From: Branchiostoma floridae
Lineage: Eukaryota; Chordata; Leptocardii; Amphioxiformes; Branchiostomatidae
Direction of reading: 5' to 3'
Assembly: GCF_000003815.2 (NCBI RefSeq)
Contig: NW_023365779.1
Location: 145,515-209,514 of the forward strand
DNA length: 64,000 bases
Part shown: positions 1 through 9,221 of the stretch, piece by piece
How positions within the stretch are numbered: the stretch's first letter is position 1
Layout of the letters: every line of letters begins with the position of its first letter
Program-made: the position numbers and the translations under genes
Notes under the pieces: model-generated
What the model saw: the letters and a program-made list of their open reading frames with translations, nothing else
Told to the model about the DNA's origin: nothing
The model's database searches: none

Positions 1-558
1 GCTCACCAACATGCATGCTCACACGACATGTATGCTCACACAACATGCATGCTCACACGACATGTATGCTCACACGACATGCACGCTCACACGACATGCA
101 CGCTCACACGACATGCACGCTCACACGACATGCACGCTCACACAACATGTACGCTCACACGACATGCACGCTCACACGACATGCACGCTCACACGACATG
201 CACGCTCACACGACATGTATGCTCACACAACATGTACGCTCACACGACATGCACGCTCACACAACATGTACGCTCACACAACATGTATGCTCACACAACA
301 TGTATGCTCACACAACATGTATGCTCACACAACATGTATGCTCACACAACATGTATGCCCACACGACATGTATGCTCACACGACATGTATGCTCACACGA
401 CATGTATGCTCACACGACATGTATGCTCACACGACATGTATGCTCACACGACATGTATGCTCACACGACATGTATGCTCACACGACATGTATGCTCACAC
501 GACATGTATGCTCACACGACATGCACGCTCACACGACATGCACGCTCACACGACATGT
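1..558. repeat. 17-bp minisatellite, about 33 copies
   Basis: A head-to-tail 17-bp unit, CACACGACATGCACGCT, fills the left edge and continues beyond the window. Copies differ mainly at binary sites (CGACA/CAACA, ATGTATG/ATGCACG), so variant types alternate along the array. The unit has no stop codon in any frame, which gives three overlapping open frames that I do not regard as coding. A single copy of the same 17 bp, with one mismatch, lies inside the minus-strand SINE at 56104-56120, and the sequence to the right of the array is SINE body, so the array probably grew inside a SINE. Confidence 0.95.
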
Positions 559-885
559 ATGCTACTGGAAAGGGTTGCAGTCCTTAGAACGGGACGTTAA
601 GCCGTGGCCTACTGTTTATCGTGCTTGGCGAAAAGAGCTTGGTCCATTTGCCCTGTACAATGATCTTGTAAACTGCACATAGCATCTGTCCTCTCTGTCA
701 CAAGCAATGGAGTAGCTATAAGCTTAACTGGATCAAGACTACTGTGCTTGTTGAAAAAGAGCTAGTGGGATATACAGGTACAATGAACCTGTAAATACTG
801 TACATAGCACCGGTCTTCTCTGTCACAACCAGTGGACGACTAGCTCTTTAATGAGTTAAACTGGATGGTGATTACAAAGTTGCTC
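559..885 (+). mobile_element. SINE body and tail, partly duplicated
   Basis: From about 559 the sequence matches, step by step, the reverse complement of 55900-56105: the ACTGGAAAGGGTTGCAGTCC block, the GGACGTTAAGCCGT block, the CTTGTAAA..GCACATAGCA block and the CTCTGTCAC block. A second copy of the 3' half follows at about 740-880. The tRNA-related head would lie left of the window, beyond the 17-bp array. A tRNA-derived origin is inferred from the intact relative at 55897-56197. Nothing is coded here. Confidence 0.7.
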
Positions 886-1115
886 ATAGCTACTCTGTTT
901 TTGTGAAAAAACTTTGCTGATATGCTCTGTATTCTATTTTGTATTTACTAACGATGGAACAAGTTTATCACACTGCCTGGACCCAGTCCTAGGCAAAATG
1001 CCGTCCCACCATGCCATGCAGGCAGCTCATAATGGTTGCTCACCACTGCGAGTCCCAGCCCTATTACCCACTGTAGATCTACGGGCTGATAACATGCGCT
1101 GTTTTGTCACCACTT
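886..1115. other. Unassigned spacer
   Basis: I see no gene. The short open frame at 914-1123 has no recognisable motif. The sequence is not obviously tandem. Confidence 0.4.
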
Positions 1116-1377
1116 CAGTTTGAAGCGAAAGTGAAAGTATCTCTGCAATCCCAGATAACGGGAGAGATAAGATCTCCCAGCGTCCCACCATTCACTTTCA
1201 CTTTACCTGAGGGGCAGCAGTGGGAATGCCTACAGGAGCTACTGTTTGCCCGGATGTGACCTGAGGTCTGGAAACCTGATGTGTCAGCACATGTGGTAGC
1301 TAGGGTTCGTCTCCTGTGTGGATCTCAGTTGGCATTATCTGGGACTGCAGAGATACTTTCACTTTCACTTCAAACTG
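1116..1377. repeat. Inverted repeat (foldback), 43-bp arms
   Basis: Positions 1116-1158 and 1335-1377 are reverse complements with two mismatches over 43 bp. Each arm contains GAAAGTGAAAGT. About 176 bp separates the arms and includes another ACTTTCACTTTAC word. No flanking target-site duplication is obvious, so this may be a small foldback transposon or an inverted local duplication. It overlaps a degenerate ~150-bp direct repeat (1225-1325 and 1376-1480). Confidence 0.65.
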
Positions 1378-1490
1378 CCTACAGGAACTCCTGTTTGCCT
1401 GGACGTGACCCGATATGTGAAACCCCGATGTGTCAGCACTTGTGTTGATATAATAGCAAGGGTTCATCTCCTGTGTGGATCTCACTGTCT
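1225..1490. repeat. Two-copy ~155-bp direct repeat with linker-like word
   Basis: Two degenerate copies run from CTACAGGA(G/A)CT(A/C)CTGTTTGCC to GTTC(G/A)TCTCCTGTGTGGATCTCA. On the minus strand the 3' word of both copies reads as Ile-His-Thr-Gly-Asp-Glu-Pro, close to the HTGEKP linker of C2H2 zinc-finger genes. No zinc-finger Cys/His pattern surrounds it, so I do not call a gene. Confidence 0.6.
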
Positions 1491-1542
1491 AGTCTAACTT
1501 CCACGAGTTGCAGCCAGTCATCTCCACAGAGTTATGCAACAA

Positions 1543-1660
1543 TATGCTCTGGGGTTGTGATGGGGATGGACCATTAACAACTTGCTCTGGGGTTGTAATT
1601 GGGATGGGCCATTAACAACTTGCTCTGGGGTTGTAATTGGGATGGGGTTGCTCTGGGGTT
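1543..1660. repeat. ~38-bp direct repeat, about 3 copies
   Basis: Three copies of a unit containing TGCTCTGGGGTTGT and GGGATGG, two of them followed by CCATTAACAAC. The neighbouring 1661-1775 is AT-rich and shows nothing recognisable. Confidence 0.7.
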
Positions 1661-1775
1661 AACAAAATAGTTACATTTTGACTTCTTTTTTTACTTACAA
1701 TGAATTATTATGGAATAGTTCATTCTAGTTTAAGCCCTTGATAATATTTCATTAATGACCTGGTCCTTTCTACTA

Positions 1776-2291
1776 GTTATGGATGGTCTCTCACCAGCAT
1801 GGATAACTACAGATGGTATCTCACCAGTATGGAAAACTACAGATGGTCTCCCACCATTGTGCATAACTACAGGTGGTCTCTCACCAGTGTGGGTAACTAC
1901 AGATGATCTCCCACCAGTGTGGATGACTACAGATGATCTCCCACCAGCGTGGATAACTACAGATGGTCTCCCACCAGCGTGGATAACTACAGGTGGTCTC
2001 TCACCAGTGTGGGTAACTACAGATGATCTCCCACCAGTGTGGATAACTACAGATGGTCTCTCACCAGCATGGAAAACTACAGATGGTCTCTCATCAGTAT
2101 GGAAAACTACAGATAGTCTCTCACCAGCGTGGAAAACTACAGATGGTCTCCCACCAGCATGGAAAACTACAGATGGTCTCCCACCATTGTGCATAACTAC
2201 AGGTGGTCTCTCACCAGTGTGGGGGACTACAGATGATCTCCCACCAGCGTGGATAACTACAGATGGTCTCCCACCAGCGTGGATAACTACA
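1776..2291. repeat. 30-bp minisatellite, about 17 copies
   Basis: The 30-bp unit GATAACTACAGATGGTCTCC plus ten more bases repeats about 17 times with substitutions but constant length. Because 30 is a multiple of 3, open frames persist on both strands. The minus frame (1730-2194) reads as a ten-residue repeat of the type HTGERPSVVI. HTGERP is the classical linker between C2H2 zinc fingers, but no finger residues are present. I treat it as non-coding repeat. Confidence 0.92.
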
Positions 2292-2439
2292 GGCCTTCAG
2301 ACGTCCCATTGAGTCCACCCACAGGGTTTATCTCCTGTGTGGATCACTACGGTGTCTGGAGCACCCATTACTCAGTTGGAGATTCCAACTTTACTTGAAG
2401 ATGGCACCTCTCAACTCTCACTTTGTGGGGTTGACGTGA

Positions 2440-3001
2440 CATTTAGAGTCAAGACAATTTACTTAAGGAACCTGTTTGTAGAGGACATGACCTTCAGACT
2501 CAAGACAATGATGAAGGAGCTTGTGTCTGAGGGAAGACATGATGGTGGGACTTAAGACAGTTCTTAAGGAACTTCATGCAGGGGAAAGGCAAGACTTATT
2601 GTTGCATTAAGTTCTTGCCACTGCAGGGTTCTCCTAAGTACTTTAAGGAATTGAAAGTGAAAGTAACAAAGTTGAAGAGTTATTGGCACTGCAAAGGTGG
2701 CTGACCTTGTACTTAAGGAGTTGCAAATGAAAATGACTTAAGGAATTGCAAGTGAAAGTGATTTACAGTTGAGAAGTTCTTGGTCCCCCTTAGTACTCAA
2801 GACACTTCTCAAGGAATTAAAAGTAAAAGTGACTCACAGTTTAGAGGTTCTTGGTGCTACAGGGTACCCCCTATACTGAAGACGCTACTTAAGGAACTGA
2901 AAGTGAGAGTGACTTGCAGTTGACTTGCAGTTGAGAAGATCTTGCTGCAAACTTTCCTACTTAAGACACTACTTAAGGAACTGAAAGTGAGAGTGACTTA
3001 C
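2440..3001. repeat. Degenerate ~85-bp tandem copies of the exon-intron junction
   Basis: This is intron 1 of the channel gene next to its donor. Units contain, in plus orientation, ACTTAAGGAA(C/T)TG, AAAGTGA(A/G)AGTGA, the donor region and CAGTTGAGAAGTTCTTGG followed by CTGCAGGG. The last unit runs into the exon. Donor-like words (minus strand) lie at 2996-3001 (GTAAGT, the real exon end), 2923-2928 and 2912-2917 (GCAAGT), 2832-2837 (GTGAGT) and 2761-2766 (GTAAAT). Units left of about 2700 are more decayed. Confidence 0.75.
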
Positions 3002-3610
3002 AGTTGAGAAGTTCTTGGCGCTGCAGGGCTCGCCCTTGTACTTGCAATCCAGCAGCATATCCTCGATTTGGTGGCCTGTCCTATCGTAGAAGTCAAACAT
3101 ACTGAACTTTCCCGGCGTAAATCCGTCGAAGTTGGTGAGCTCGCGAATGCGCTCCATTTTCTGTCGCATCTCCTGGTGGTCGGAGGGGTTCTGGTCCATG
3201 TGGTTTAAGAACTCTTCGCTGATCTTGAGCCTGGGCCTGGGTAACGTGTGGTCGATCAGGTCTAAGATGTCGGGGCCGGCATAGAATAGGTCCTGTTGAT
3301 TGACCTGGCCGAACCGGAAGCTGTTCATGTTACAGATGGTCACGGCGGGGAAGTTGAGTCCGTTTACGGCCGTGAGTTCGTCGAGCTTGGTGGCGTGCGG
3401 GTTGGAGAGGTAGTACTGCACGCGGTCTGCAGTCTGCACGAGCAAAACCGCCACGCAGCCGCAGAACACCCCGGCCCACAGTATTCTCCTGACCGTAAAC
3501 CTGCCTTCTGTGAAGATATGGGGCAGCCCATGCATAGAAGCACTTGCAGCAAACACGTTAATATCCGAGGGTTTAGGCACATCGTGGTTGGGCGAGCCAC
3601 CTTCCATCAT
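3002..3610 (-). CDS. First coding exon of an acid-sensing ion channel (DEG/ENaC family), partial
   Basis: The 203-residue N-terminus is recognisably ASIC-like. Visible landmarks are the conserved His-Gly gating motif at residues 27-28, followed by LPHIF; a first transmembrane segment at about 43-61; RVQYYL at 63-68; the TKLDE motif at 74-78; the family signature FPAVTICN at 87-94; and an FYDR..GH..EDMLLDC stretch ending at cysteines 189 and 196. Members form trimeric, proton-gated or peptide-gated sodium channels at the plasma membrane. Full proteins are usually 500-550 residues, so about 60% is missing, including the cysteine-rich ectodomain and TM2, which must lie left of the window. The start is the first of two Met codons; an in-frame TAA lies 18 bp upstream. 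The exon ends in phase 0 after Ser-Thr at GTAAGT (2996-3001), where mammalian ASIC genes also have a boundary. Reading on into the intron gives ten more residues and a stop at 2969. Confidence 0.9.
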
Positions 3611-3948
3611 GGCAGCGGCGGATACAATTACAAACCTGAAATCCTTGCAACTTTGTCTTCCAGGAAACTGGCCTGTTTCCTTTTGTTTACAAAAACTGGC
3701 TTTTCTTGCAAAGAAACAGATTTTCCAGGCTTTCGTACAAAATCTGACTTGCCTTTGAGAAAAACTTTCCTTTCTTACAGAGTAGAAAACTGTACAGAGG
3801 TTTTAGCCTGGTTACGAGGGAAGTTACAATGGGGGGAGGACAAATGCAGGCCTTATCATTGATCTCATTATGCCATTTACATAATGTGGTGGCAATCTAA
3901 ATGATTATTTCATGGACTGAATGTGCAGTCTAGTGCATGGCAGTTGTC
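3611..3948. other. Sequence just upstream of the ASIC start
   Basis: This probably holds 5' UTR or promoter sequence of the minus-strand channel gene. A TTTCAG on the minus strand near 3635 could be a splice acceptor for an upstream non-coding exon. No TATA box or other core element is convincing. Several CTTGCAAAG/TTTTCCAGG-type words recur loosely. The plus-strand open frame at 3296-3862 is antisense shadow. Confidence 0.35.
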
Positions 3949-4026
3949 GCCCTAGCTATAACAGTTGTCACCCTAGCTATAACAGTTGTTGTTACCCTAT
4001 CTATAAACGTTGTTTCCTAGTTATGG
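3949..4026. repeat. Short tandem repeat, ~21-26 bp, about 4 copies
   Basis: The words AGTTGTCACCCTAGCTATAAC recur with small changes (GTCGCCC, GTTACCC). Short and degenerate. Confidence 0.6.
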
Positions 4027-4039
4027 CCCACAGGGAAAC

Positions 4040-5100
4040 GATTCTTCCTGTCACCTTGCGTGGCCCTGCATGACGAGTATGAAACTTTAATGTTACCCTG
4101 GTTCCGTGGCTGGGGTTTAATCAGGCAGCTATTCCCCTCCAAGCCGCTCCAGGCCCATTTGTTTAATCAAAACCCAGCTCGGTATTCCATGGGGCACTCA
4201 TCCATTCCAAACACCCACGCAGACTACGCCAAAAATTCCACAGGAATTCCGGGGTCACAAACAGGAAAATTCTCCTTGTTTACCTCGCAAACACGCCGGT
4301 GTCCCCGCTCCTGCCACAAACCCGCAGTAACCGTGGTAACCCTCTCCGTGGCAACCCCGAGCCGCCTCCCTCTCGGTAGCCGGTAATGAGAATAATCCCC
4401 GATTGTCTTGGTCGAGCCTTCGATCCCCGATCTGACGTCGATACCTCCCCCAGCTCACAAGTGGCAATATTTCCAACTGTGGCGAGCACACACACACGGC
4501 CCGCTGTAGCGACGGTGTGGCGATCTGTCACTCCCCGTGGATGTAGCGACTGACTACCCCATGTGGCAATCCATGCACATGCTCGCGCTGTGACGATTCC
4601 CTCCAATTGTCTGGGGAGAATGCTAATTTGTGAGTCACAAAGCTCCGCTCCGGATATAAACTATGCACAAGTGCTGCCAGCAGTGTGAGCCCTTCCCTGC
4701 CGGTACACGGGCCTTTCCAACTTGCTCATTCACAGCCAGTGCCTGGAGATGTAGAGCTAGTACACACGGCCAATGTTGGAGATGTACAGCCCGTACACAC
4801 GGAGATGTACAGCAGGTACACACGGCCAATGTTTCCCCAATATTTCCTAGCTGCAGTCCGCTCCACAGTGCAGGGCCTTTCCCAGCCAGTGTTTCCACAC
4901 ACAGTCACATAAAGTACACTTCCCCAGCACAACGTTACTCACACACAGCACAGTTTCCCCACCACAGCAGTACTCAGCTGCCACACACAGCACAGTTCCC
5001 CAGTGTTTCCCAGCGGCACAGGAAGCGACCCGCGGTGCAGTAAGAGCGGCCCCTCTCCGGACCCAGAGCTGCCGTGTCACCGGGAGTGCATTATAAAGCT
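4040..5100. other. GC-richer upstream region with short local repeats
   Basis: No supportable coding sequence. The stretch is comparatively CpG-rich from about 4240 to 4620 and contains an X-box-like palindrome (4327-4340). From 4745 to 5030 small repeats of TACACACGGCCAATGTT, GGAGATGTACAGC and CACACACAGCACAGTT occur. Open frames on both strands overlap without conserved motifs. It may include the distal promoter of the minus-strand channel gene. Confidence 0.35.
4327..4340. promoter_or_regulatory. X-box-like palindrome
   Basis: GTAACCGTGGTAAC fits the RFX-factor X-box form (GTNNCCNNGGNNAC). It lies about 0.7 kb upstream of the channel start codon on the gene's 5' side. Function is inference only. 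Confidence 0.4.
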
Positions 5101-5514
5101 GGCAGCGGTGCCTCTGCTCCCCTCCCAATAAATTATGCACACCAAATGCAATAGCTTCGCTCCGGCGAGCTCCACGGCCCGGCAGTGATGCACAGGCAGA
5201 CAATTACCTTCAATGATCCCCCATTATTTGCATGGATCATGAAATTAGTATTTTGCCGGTGATGTGGCTAATGGGCCAATCGTCGGGTACCGCGCTCCTC
5301 TCCCCATCTGCCACGCAGGAATATTCCGCTCCCGAGCTTCCTCGTGCCAGTCGCTCAAACCCTCATCCGTCTCCTCCTCCACAGCCAATAACTGGCACAC
5401 ATCTGGGTACCGCTGTCCCCACACTTTCAATTAAAGCCCAGGCCTGCGGGGGGTTCAGGGGGGTATCGGAACATCTCAGGCCAGCAAAACAGATGTCTTC
5501 CTGACATCCACACT
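5100..5514. other. Unique island, possible regulatory element
   Basis: No repeat structure. AT-rich words typical of homeodomain and POU sites sit close together: CAATAAATTATGCA, CAAATGCAATA, ACAATTACC, TTATTTGCATGG (octamer-like) and ATGAAATTAG. This is compatible with a conserved non-coding element upstream of the channel gene, but only comparison with another amphioxus species would show it. Confidence 0.3.
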
Positions 5515-5815
5515 GGGGACTAACCCACACAACCACACAGGGGAGTAACCCTCACTATATCAACTGTGCAGCCACACTGGGGAGTGACCCTCACTATATT
5601 AGCTGTACATCCACACTGGGGAGTGACCCTCACTCGGTCAGTTGTGCAGTCACACTGGGGACTAACCCTCACTATATCAGCTGTACATCCACACTGGGGA
5701 GTGACCCTCACTCGGTCAGTTGTGCAGTCACACAGGGGACTAACCCTCACTATATCAGCTGTACACCCACACTGGGGAGTGACCCTCACTCGGTCAGCCA
5801 CACTGGGGACAAACC
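5515..5815. repeat. 39-bp minisatellite (78-bp dimer)
   Basis: About seven 39-bp units contain CCACACTGGGGAGTGACCCTCAC or CACACTGGGGACTAACCC followed by TATATCAGCTGT or TCGGTCAGTTGTGCA. Two monomer types alternate, giving a 78-bp higher period. As 39 and 78 are multiples of 3, open frames run on both strands; they are not coding. Confidence 0.88.
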
Positions 5816-6060
5816 CTTGTTATTACTACTTCAGCTGTGCAACCACACTGGAGACAAACCCTAACCCATTCAGCTACACAGCCACACAGGTGAGGAACCC
5901 TAACCAGTTCTTCTGCATATCTGGAGACGAACCCTGCCAAGCATCCACACTAGAGACGAACCCCGCCAAGCACCCACACAGGAGACGAACCCTGCCAAGC
6001 ATCCACACAGGAGACGAACCCTGCCAAGCATCCACACAGGTGATGAACCCTTCCAGTCCA
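5816..6060. repeat. 29-bp repeat with HTGDEP-like word, plus degenerate flank
   Basis: From about 5935 a 29-bp unit, CATCCACACAGGAGACGAAC followed by CCTGCCAAG, repeats about four times, and 5816-5930 holds decayed relatives. In one frame the word reads His-Thr-Gly-Asp-Glu-Pro. A 29-bp period shifts frame each copy, so it cannot be a zinc-finger array. Confidence 0.8.
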
Positions 6061-6369
6061 GCCCAGCACCCTGAGCAATGCAGGCCGAATTCAGCACAAT
6101 TCAGGACTTATTTTCCACTACATCAAATAAAGCGCTCCCCAGTCCGCGCTTACACGGCACAGGAGAAAGCTGCCAACATCACTTTCACTCGTCCTCCCCA
6201 GACAATACTCGGGAATCGGCTTCTCGCCGTGTTGTAATCTGCCTCACTCCCGAACCATTCCCCATCACATCACAGGAAATGATTGTTTCCAAGGCGATGG
6301 TTTATTCCCGGCATGGTTGGTTATATGTGGAAATCTGATCGCCCAAGTTATGAGAACACAAGGAGGCTA
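6061..6369. other. Spacer without recognised features
   Basis: Non-repetitive stretch between arrays. One ATCACTTTCACTCG word occurs near 6180. No gene is supported. Confidence 0.4.
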
Positions 6370-7560
6370 TTCCTGGTGCCTTTGTTTGGGGCTGCTCAAT
6401 CGTGCTTTCCTGCCTAGATCTCAAGGTTACGGGTTCGAATCCCAGCCTAGCTCTACTGTTCAACACCACAACCTACTAGTACCGGCTCTGATATTCCTGC
6501 TGCTTTGTTTGGGGCTGCTCAATCGTGCTTTCCTGCCTAGATCTCAAGGTTAGGGGTTTTAATCCCAGCCTAACTCTACTGTTCAACACCACAACCTACT
6601 AGTAGTGGCTCTAATATTCCTGGTGCTTTGTTTGGGGTGGATGGATCACGTTTTCCTGCCTAGATTGCAGGGTTACGGGTTCGAATCCCAGCCCAGCTCT
6701 GCAGTGCCATCACAAGTACAGGCTATTAGATGTTCCTGGTGCTTTTGTTTGGGGTTGATGGATCGTGTTTTCCTGCCTAGATTGCAGGGTTACGGGTTCG
6801 AATCCCAGCCTAGCTCTGCAGTGCCGTGCCAGTACAGGCTATCAGACGTTCCAGGTGTTTTGTTTGGGGTTGATGGATCGTGTTTTCCTGCCTAGATTGC
6901 AGGGTTAGGGGTTCGAATCCCAGCCTAGCTCTGCAGTGCCGTGCCAGTACAGGCTATCGGACGTTCCCGATGTTTTGTATGGGGTTGATGGACCGTGTTT
7001 TCCTGGCTAGATTGCAGGGTTAGGGGTTCGAATCCCAGCCTAGCTCTGCAGTGCCGTGCCAGTACAGGCTATCAGACGTTCCCGGTGCTTTGTTTGGGGT
7101 TGATGGATCGTGTTTTCCTGCCTAGATTGCAGGGTTACGGGTTCGAATCCCAGCCTAGCTCTGCAGTGCCGTGCCAGTACAGGCTATCGGACGTTCCCGA
7201 TGTTTTGTATGGGGTTGATGGACCGTGTTTTCCTGGCTAGATTGCAGGGTTACGGGTTCGAATCCCAGCCTAGCTCTGCAGTGCCGTGCCAGTACAGGCT
7301 ATCAGACGTTCCCGGTGTTTTGTTTGGGGTTGATGGATCGTGTTTTCCTGCCTAGATTGCAGGGTTAAGGGTTCGAATCCCAGCCTAGCTCTGCTGTGCC
7401 GTGCCAGTACAGGCTATCAGACGTTCCCGGTGTTTTGTTTGGGGTTGATGGATCGTGTTTTCCTGCCTAGATTGCAGGGTTAAGGGTTCGAATCCCAGCC
7501 TAGCTCTGCAGTGCCGTGCCAGTACAAGCTATCGGACGTTCCCAGTGTTTTGTTTGGGGT
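6370..7560 (+). repeat. 115-bp tandem array with tRNA-like 3' half, about 10 copies
   Basis: The core GGGTTCGAATCCCAGCC recurs at a strict 115-bp step (about 6797, 6912, 7027, 7141, 7256, 7371, 7486), with three more diverged copies to the left. GGTTCGAATCC is a consensus RNA polymerase III B box (T arm). Upstream, in each unit, CCTGC-CTAGATT-GCAGG can form a 5-bp anticodon stem with a 7-nt loop that has U33 and anticodon AGA. The T stem is mismatched outside its inner three pairs and the D arm is poor, so these are tRNA-derived repeats, not tRNA genes. Confidence 0.88.
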
Positions 7561-8185
7561 TGATGGATGGCACGGTTATCTGGCGATCTGTCCCCCGATA
7601 ACGCCCTGGGAGGGAACAATATAGTCTCATATACACCAATGATGCCGTGTTGTTTAATGGGCCCATTTCAGGAAGGCTGGAAAGCCGGGTGCGTACATGT
7701 ATGGACTTCTGTACACACAACAATATACATTTGTAGTATGCACTTATAATATATATTGGACTGTGGGCGCATAATTGCATTACATTTGTGTAGGGTGACA
7801 TACTTAAGATACTATTCTATACTACCAGTATACAGTATATTCTTGATATTTAGAATTAAACTGTCAGAAAAAAAAGCATACTTGTATTGCTTGTCTTACA
7901 TTTTCGCATGGCATTTTGAAATTCAAGCTCGGAAAAGAGCCAGGCTTAAAACTAAGATTTTGCTGACTTCTACTCTGTGTTATTTTCTTCAGCCAGCATT
8001 TTTATGTGCACCAAAATGTTCAGTTTTTTGGCACCAGAACCTATTCCTATATAAACATGAATGTAAGCCCAGCTGCCATCTACAGCGATGATTTGATGCT
8101 GCTGTGTTTCTCACAGATCCAGTTGGAGAGAAAGCGAAGCCAGATCGGTGCTGTTGTCATCTGGCCCAGCCTCTCCACCAGCCTA
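7561..8185. other. AT-rich unique sequence
   Basis: No gene or tandem repeat recognised. Open frames at 7756-8091 and 7529-7801 show no known motif. Confidence 0.4.
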
Positions 8186-8350
8186 AATTGATTGCATTGA
8201 AAACTGCAAGGGGAGCACAGCATATTCCAGCCCTAAATTTTTAATTAAGATAAATTGAATTTGGCCCTGGAATAATCGATAGCTGCAATGAAATTATAAG
8301 AGGCAGGCAGGTTGTGCTGGGAGTGAACTCAGCAGCAAATTTGTCATGTC
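8186..8350. promoter_or_regulatory. Unique AT-rich island, candidate conserved element
   Basis: Between repeats, this stretch holds TGATTGCATTG, TTTTTAATTAAG, AATAATCGATAGCTGCAATG and AAATTATAAG close together, resembling clustered homeodomain/POU-type sites. There is no tandem structure. The regulatory role is inference. Confidence 0.25.
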
Positions 8351-8381
8351 GTAATGCAGGGAACAACCGGCAAGTTGGTCC

Positions 8382-8423
8382 CGCGGGGCGGGGGGGGGGG
8401 GGGTGGGGTTGGCGGGGGGTGGG
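8382..8423. repeat. G-run, potential G-quadruplex
   Basis: An uninterrupted run of about 15 G with flanking GGGG and GGGGGG tracts on the plus strand. It is a candidate G4 and also a likely sequencing-error site. Confidence 0.8.
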
Positions 8424-8429
8424 ACTGCT

Positions 8430-9221
8430 TCGCTATGCAGCACCATATCTGCACACAGCATAACTATTGGCTACTCGGAATAAGGGTTGGTAGACTGGTC
8501 TAGCTCTGCTCTGCTATGCACCACAGTCCAGTACTATAGGCTGCTCGGAATAAGGATATATACTGCTCAGTACTATAGGCTACTAGGAGTGCAGGGATAG
8601 TGGTTCGTATCCTGGTCTAGTACTGCTCTGCTATGCAGCACCACAACCCAGTACTAGAGGCTGCTAGGAGTGCAGGAATAGGGGTTTGCATCCTGGTCTA
8701 GTACTGCTCCACTATGCAACACCACAACCGAGTACTACAGGTTGCTGTAACTATAGGGTTAAGGGTTCGTATCCTGGTCTAGTACTGCTTTTCTATGCAT
8801 CACCACAACCAAGTACTAGAGACTGCTGTAACTATAGGGTTAGGGGTTCGTATCCTGGTCTAGTACTGCTAAGCTATGCAGCACCACAACAAGTCAGTAC
8901 TATAGGCTACTAGGAGTGCGGGGATAGTGGTTTGCATCCTGGTCTAGTACTGCTTCACTATGCAACACCACAACCGAGTACTCTAGGCTGCTGTAACTAT
9001 AGGGTTAGGGGTTTGTATCCTGGTCTACTGCTAAGCTATTAAGCTATGCAGCACCACAACCCACTACTATAGGCTACTAGGAGTGCAGGGATAGGGGTTC
9101 GATTCCCAGCCTATCTCTCCTCTTCCTCATCGTTTTGAGGTGACTACTATCACCATGCTGATCATCTGCTATGCCCTGCAGCACCACTGACCACTAGTAT
9201 AGGCTAGGAGTGCTTTGGGTC
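8430..9221 (+). repeat. ~82-bp tandem array with degenerate tRNA-like core
   Basis: About nine copies of a unit holding AGTACTATAGGCT, GAGTGCAGGGATAGGGGTTC, TATCCTGGTCTAGTACTGCT and CTATGCAGCACCACAACC. The best copy (near 9090) has AGGGATAGGGGTTCGATTCC followed by CAGCCTA, clearly related to the core of the 115-bp array at 6370-7560. Both arrays also share the AGTAC..AGGCTA word, so they probably descend from one tRNA-derived sequence. Confidence 0.82.

Noticed and set aside
1-682. Three overlapping plus-strand frames of 190-223 codons (His/Thr/Cys-rich)
   Set aside because: They are translations of the 17-bp minisatellite, which lacks stops in any phase; no transcript feature or conserved domain supports them.
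1730-2194. C2H2 zinc-finger gene on the minus strand, from the HTGERP words
   Set aside because: Only the linker-like word repeats at 10 codons; there are no Cys-Cys-His-His residues and the period is far shorter than a finger.
1-2960. Further ASIC exons left of exon 1
   Set aside because: I searched the minus strand for the next conserved segment (the YTFN-type block and Cys-rich ectodomain) and saw nothing; intron 1 appears to run beyond the window.
6370-7560. Ten tRNA-Ser(AGA) genes
   Set aside because: Anticodon arm and T loop are present, but the D arm is poor, the T stem is mismatched, the acceptor stem is not seen and the long variable arm of tRNA-Ser is missing.
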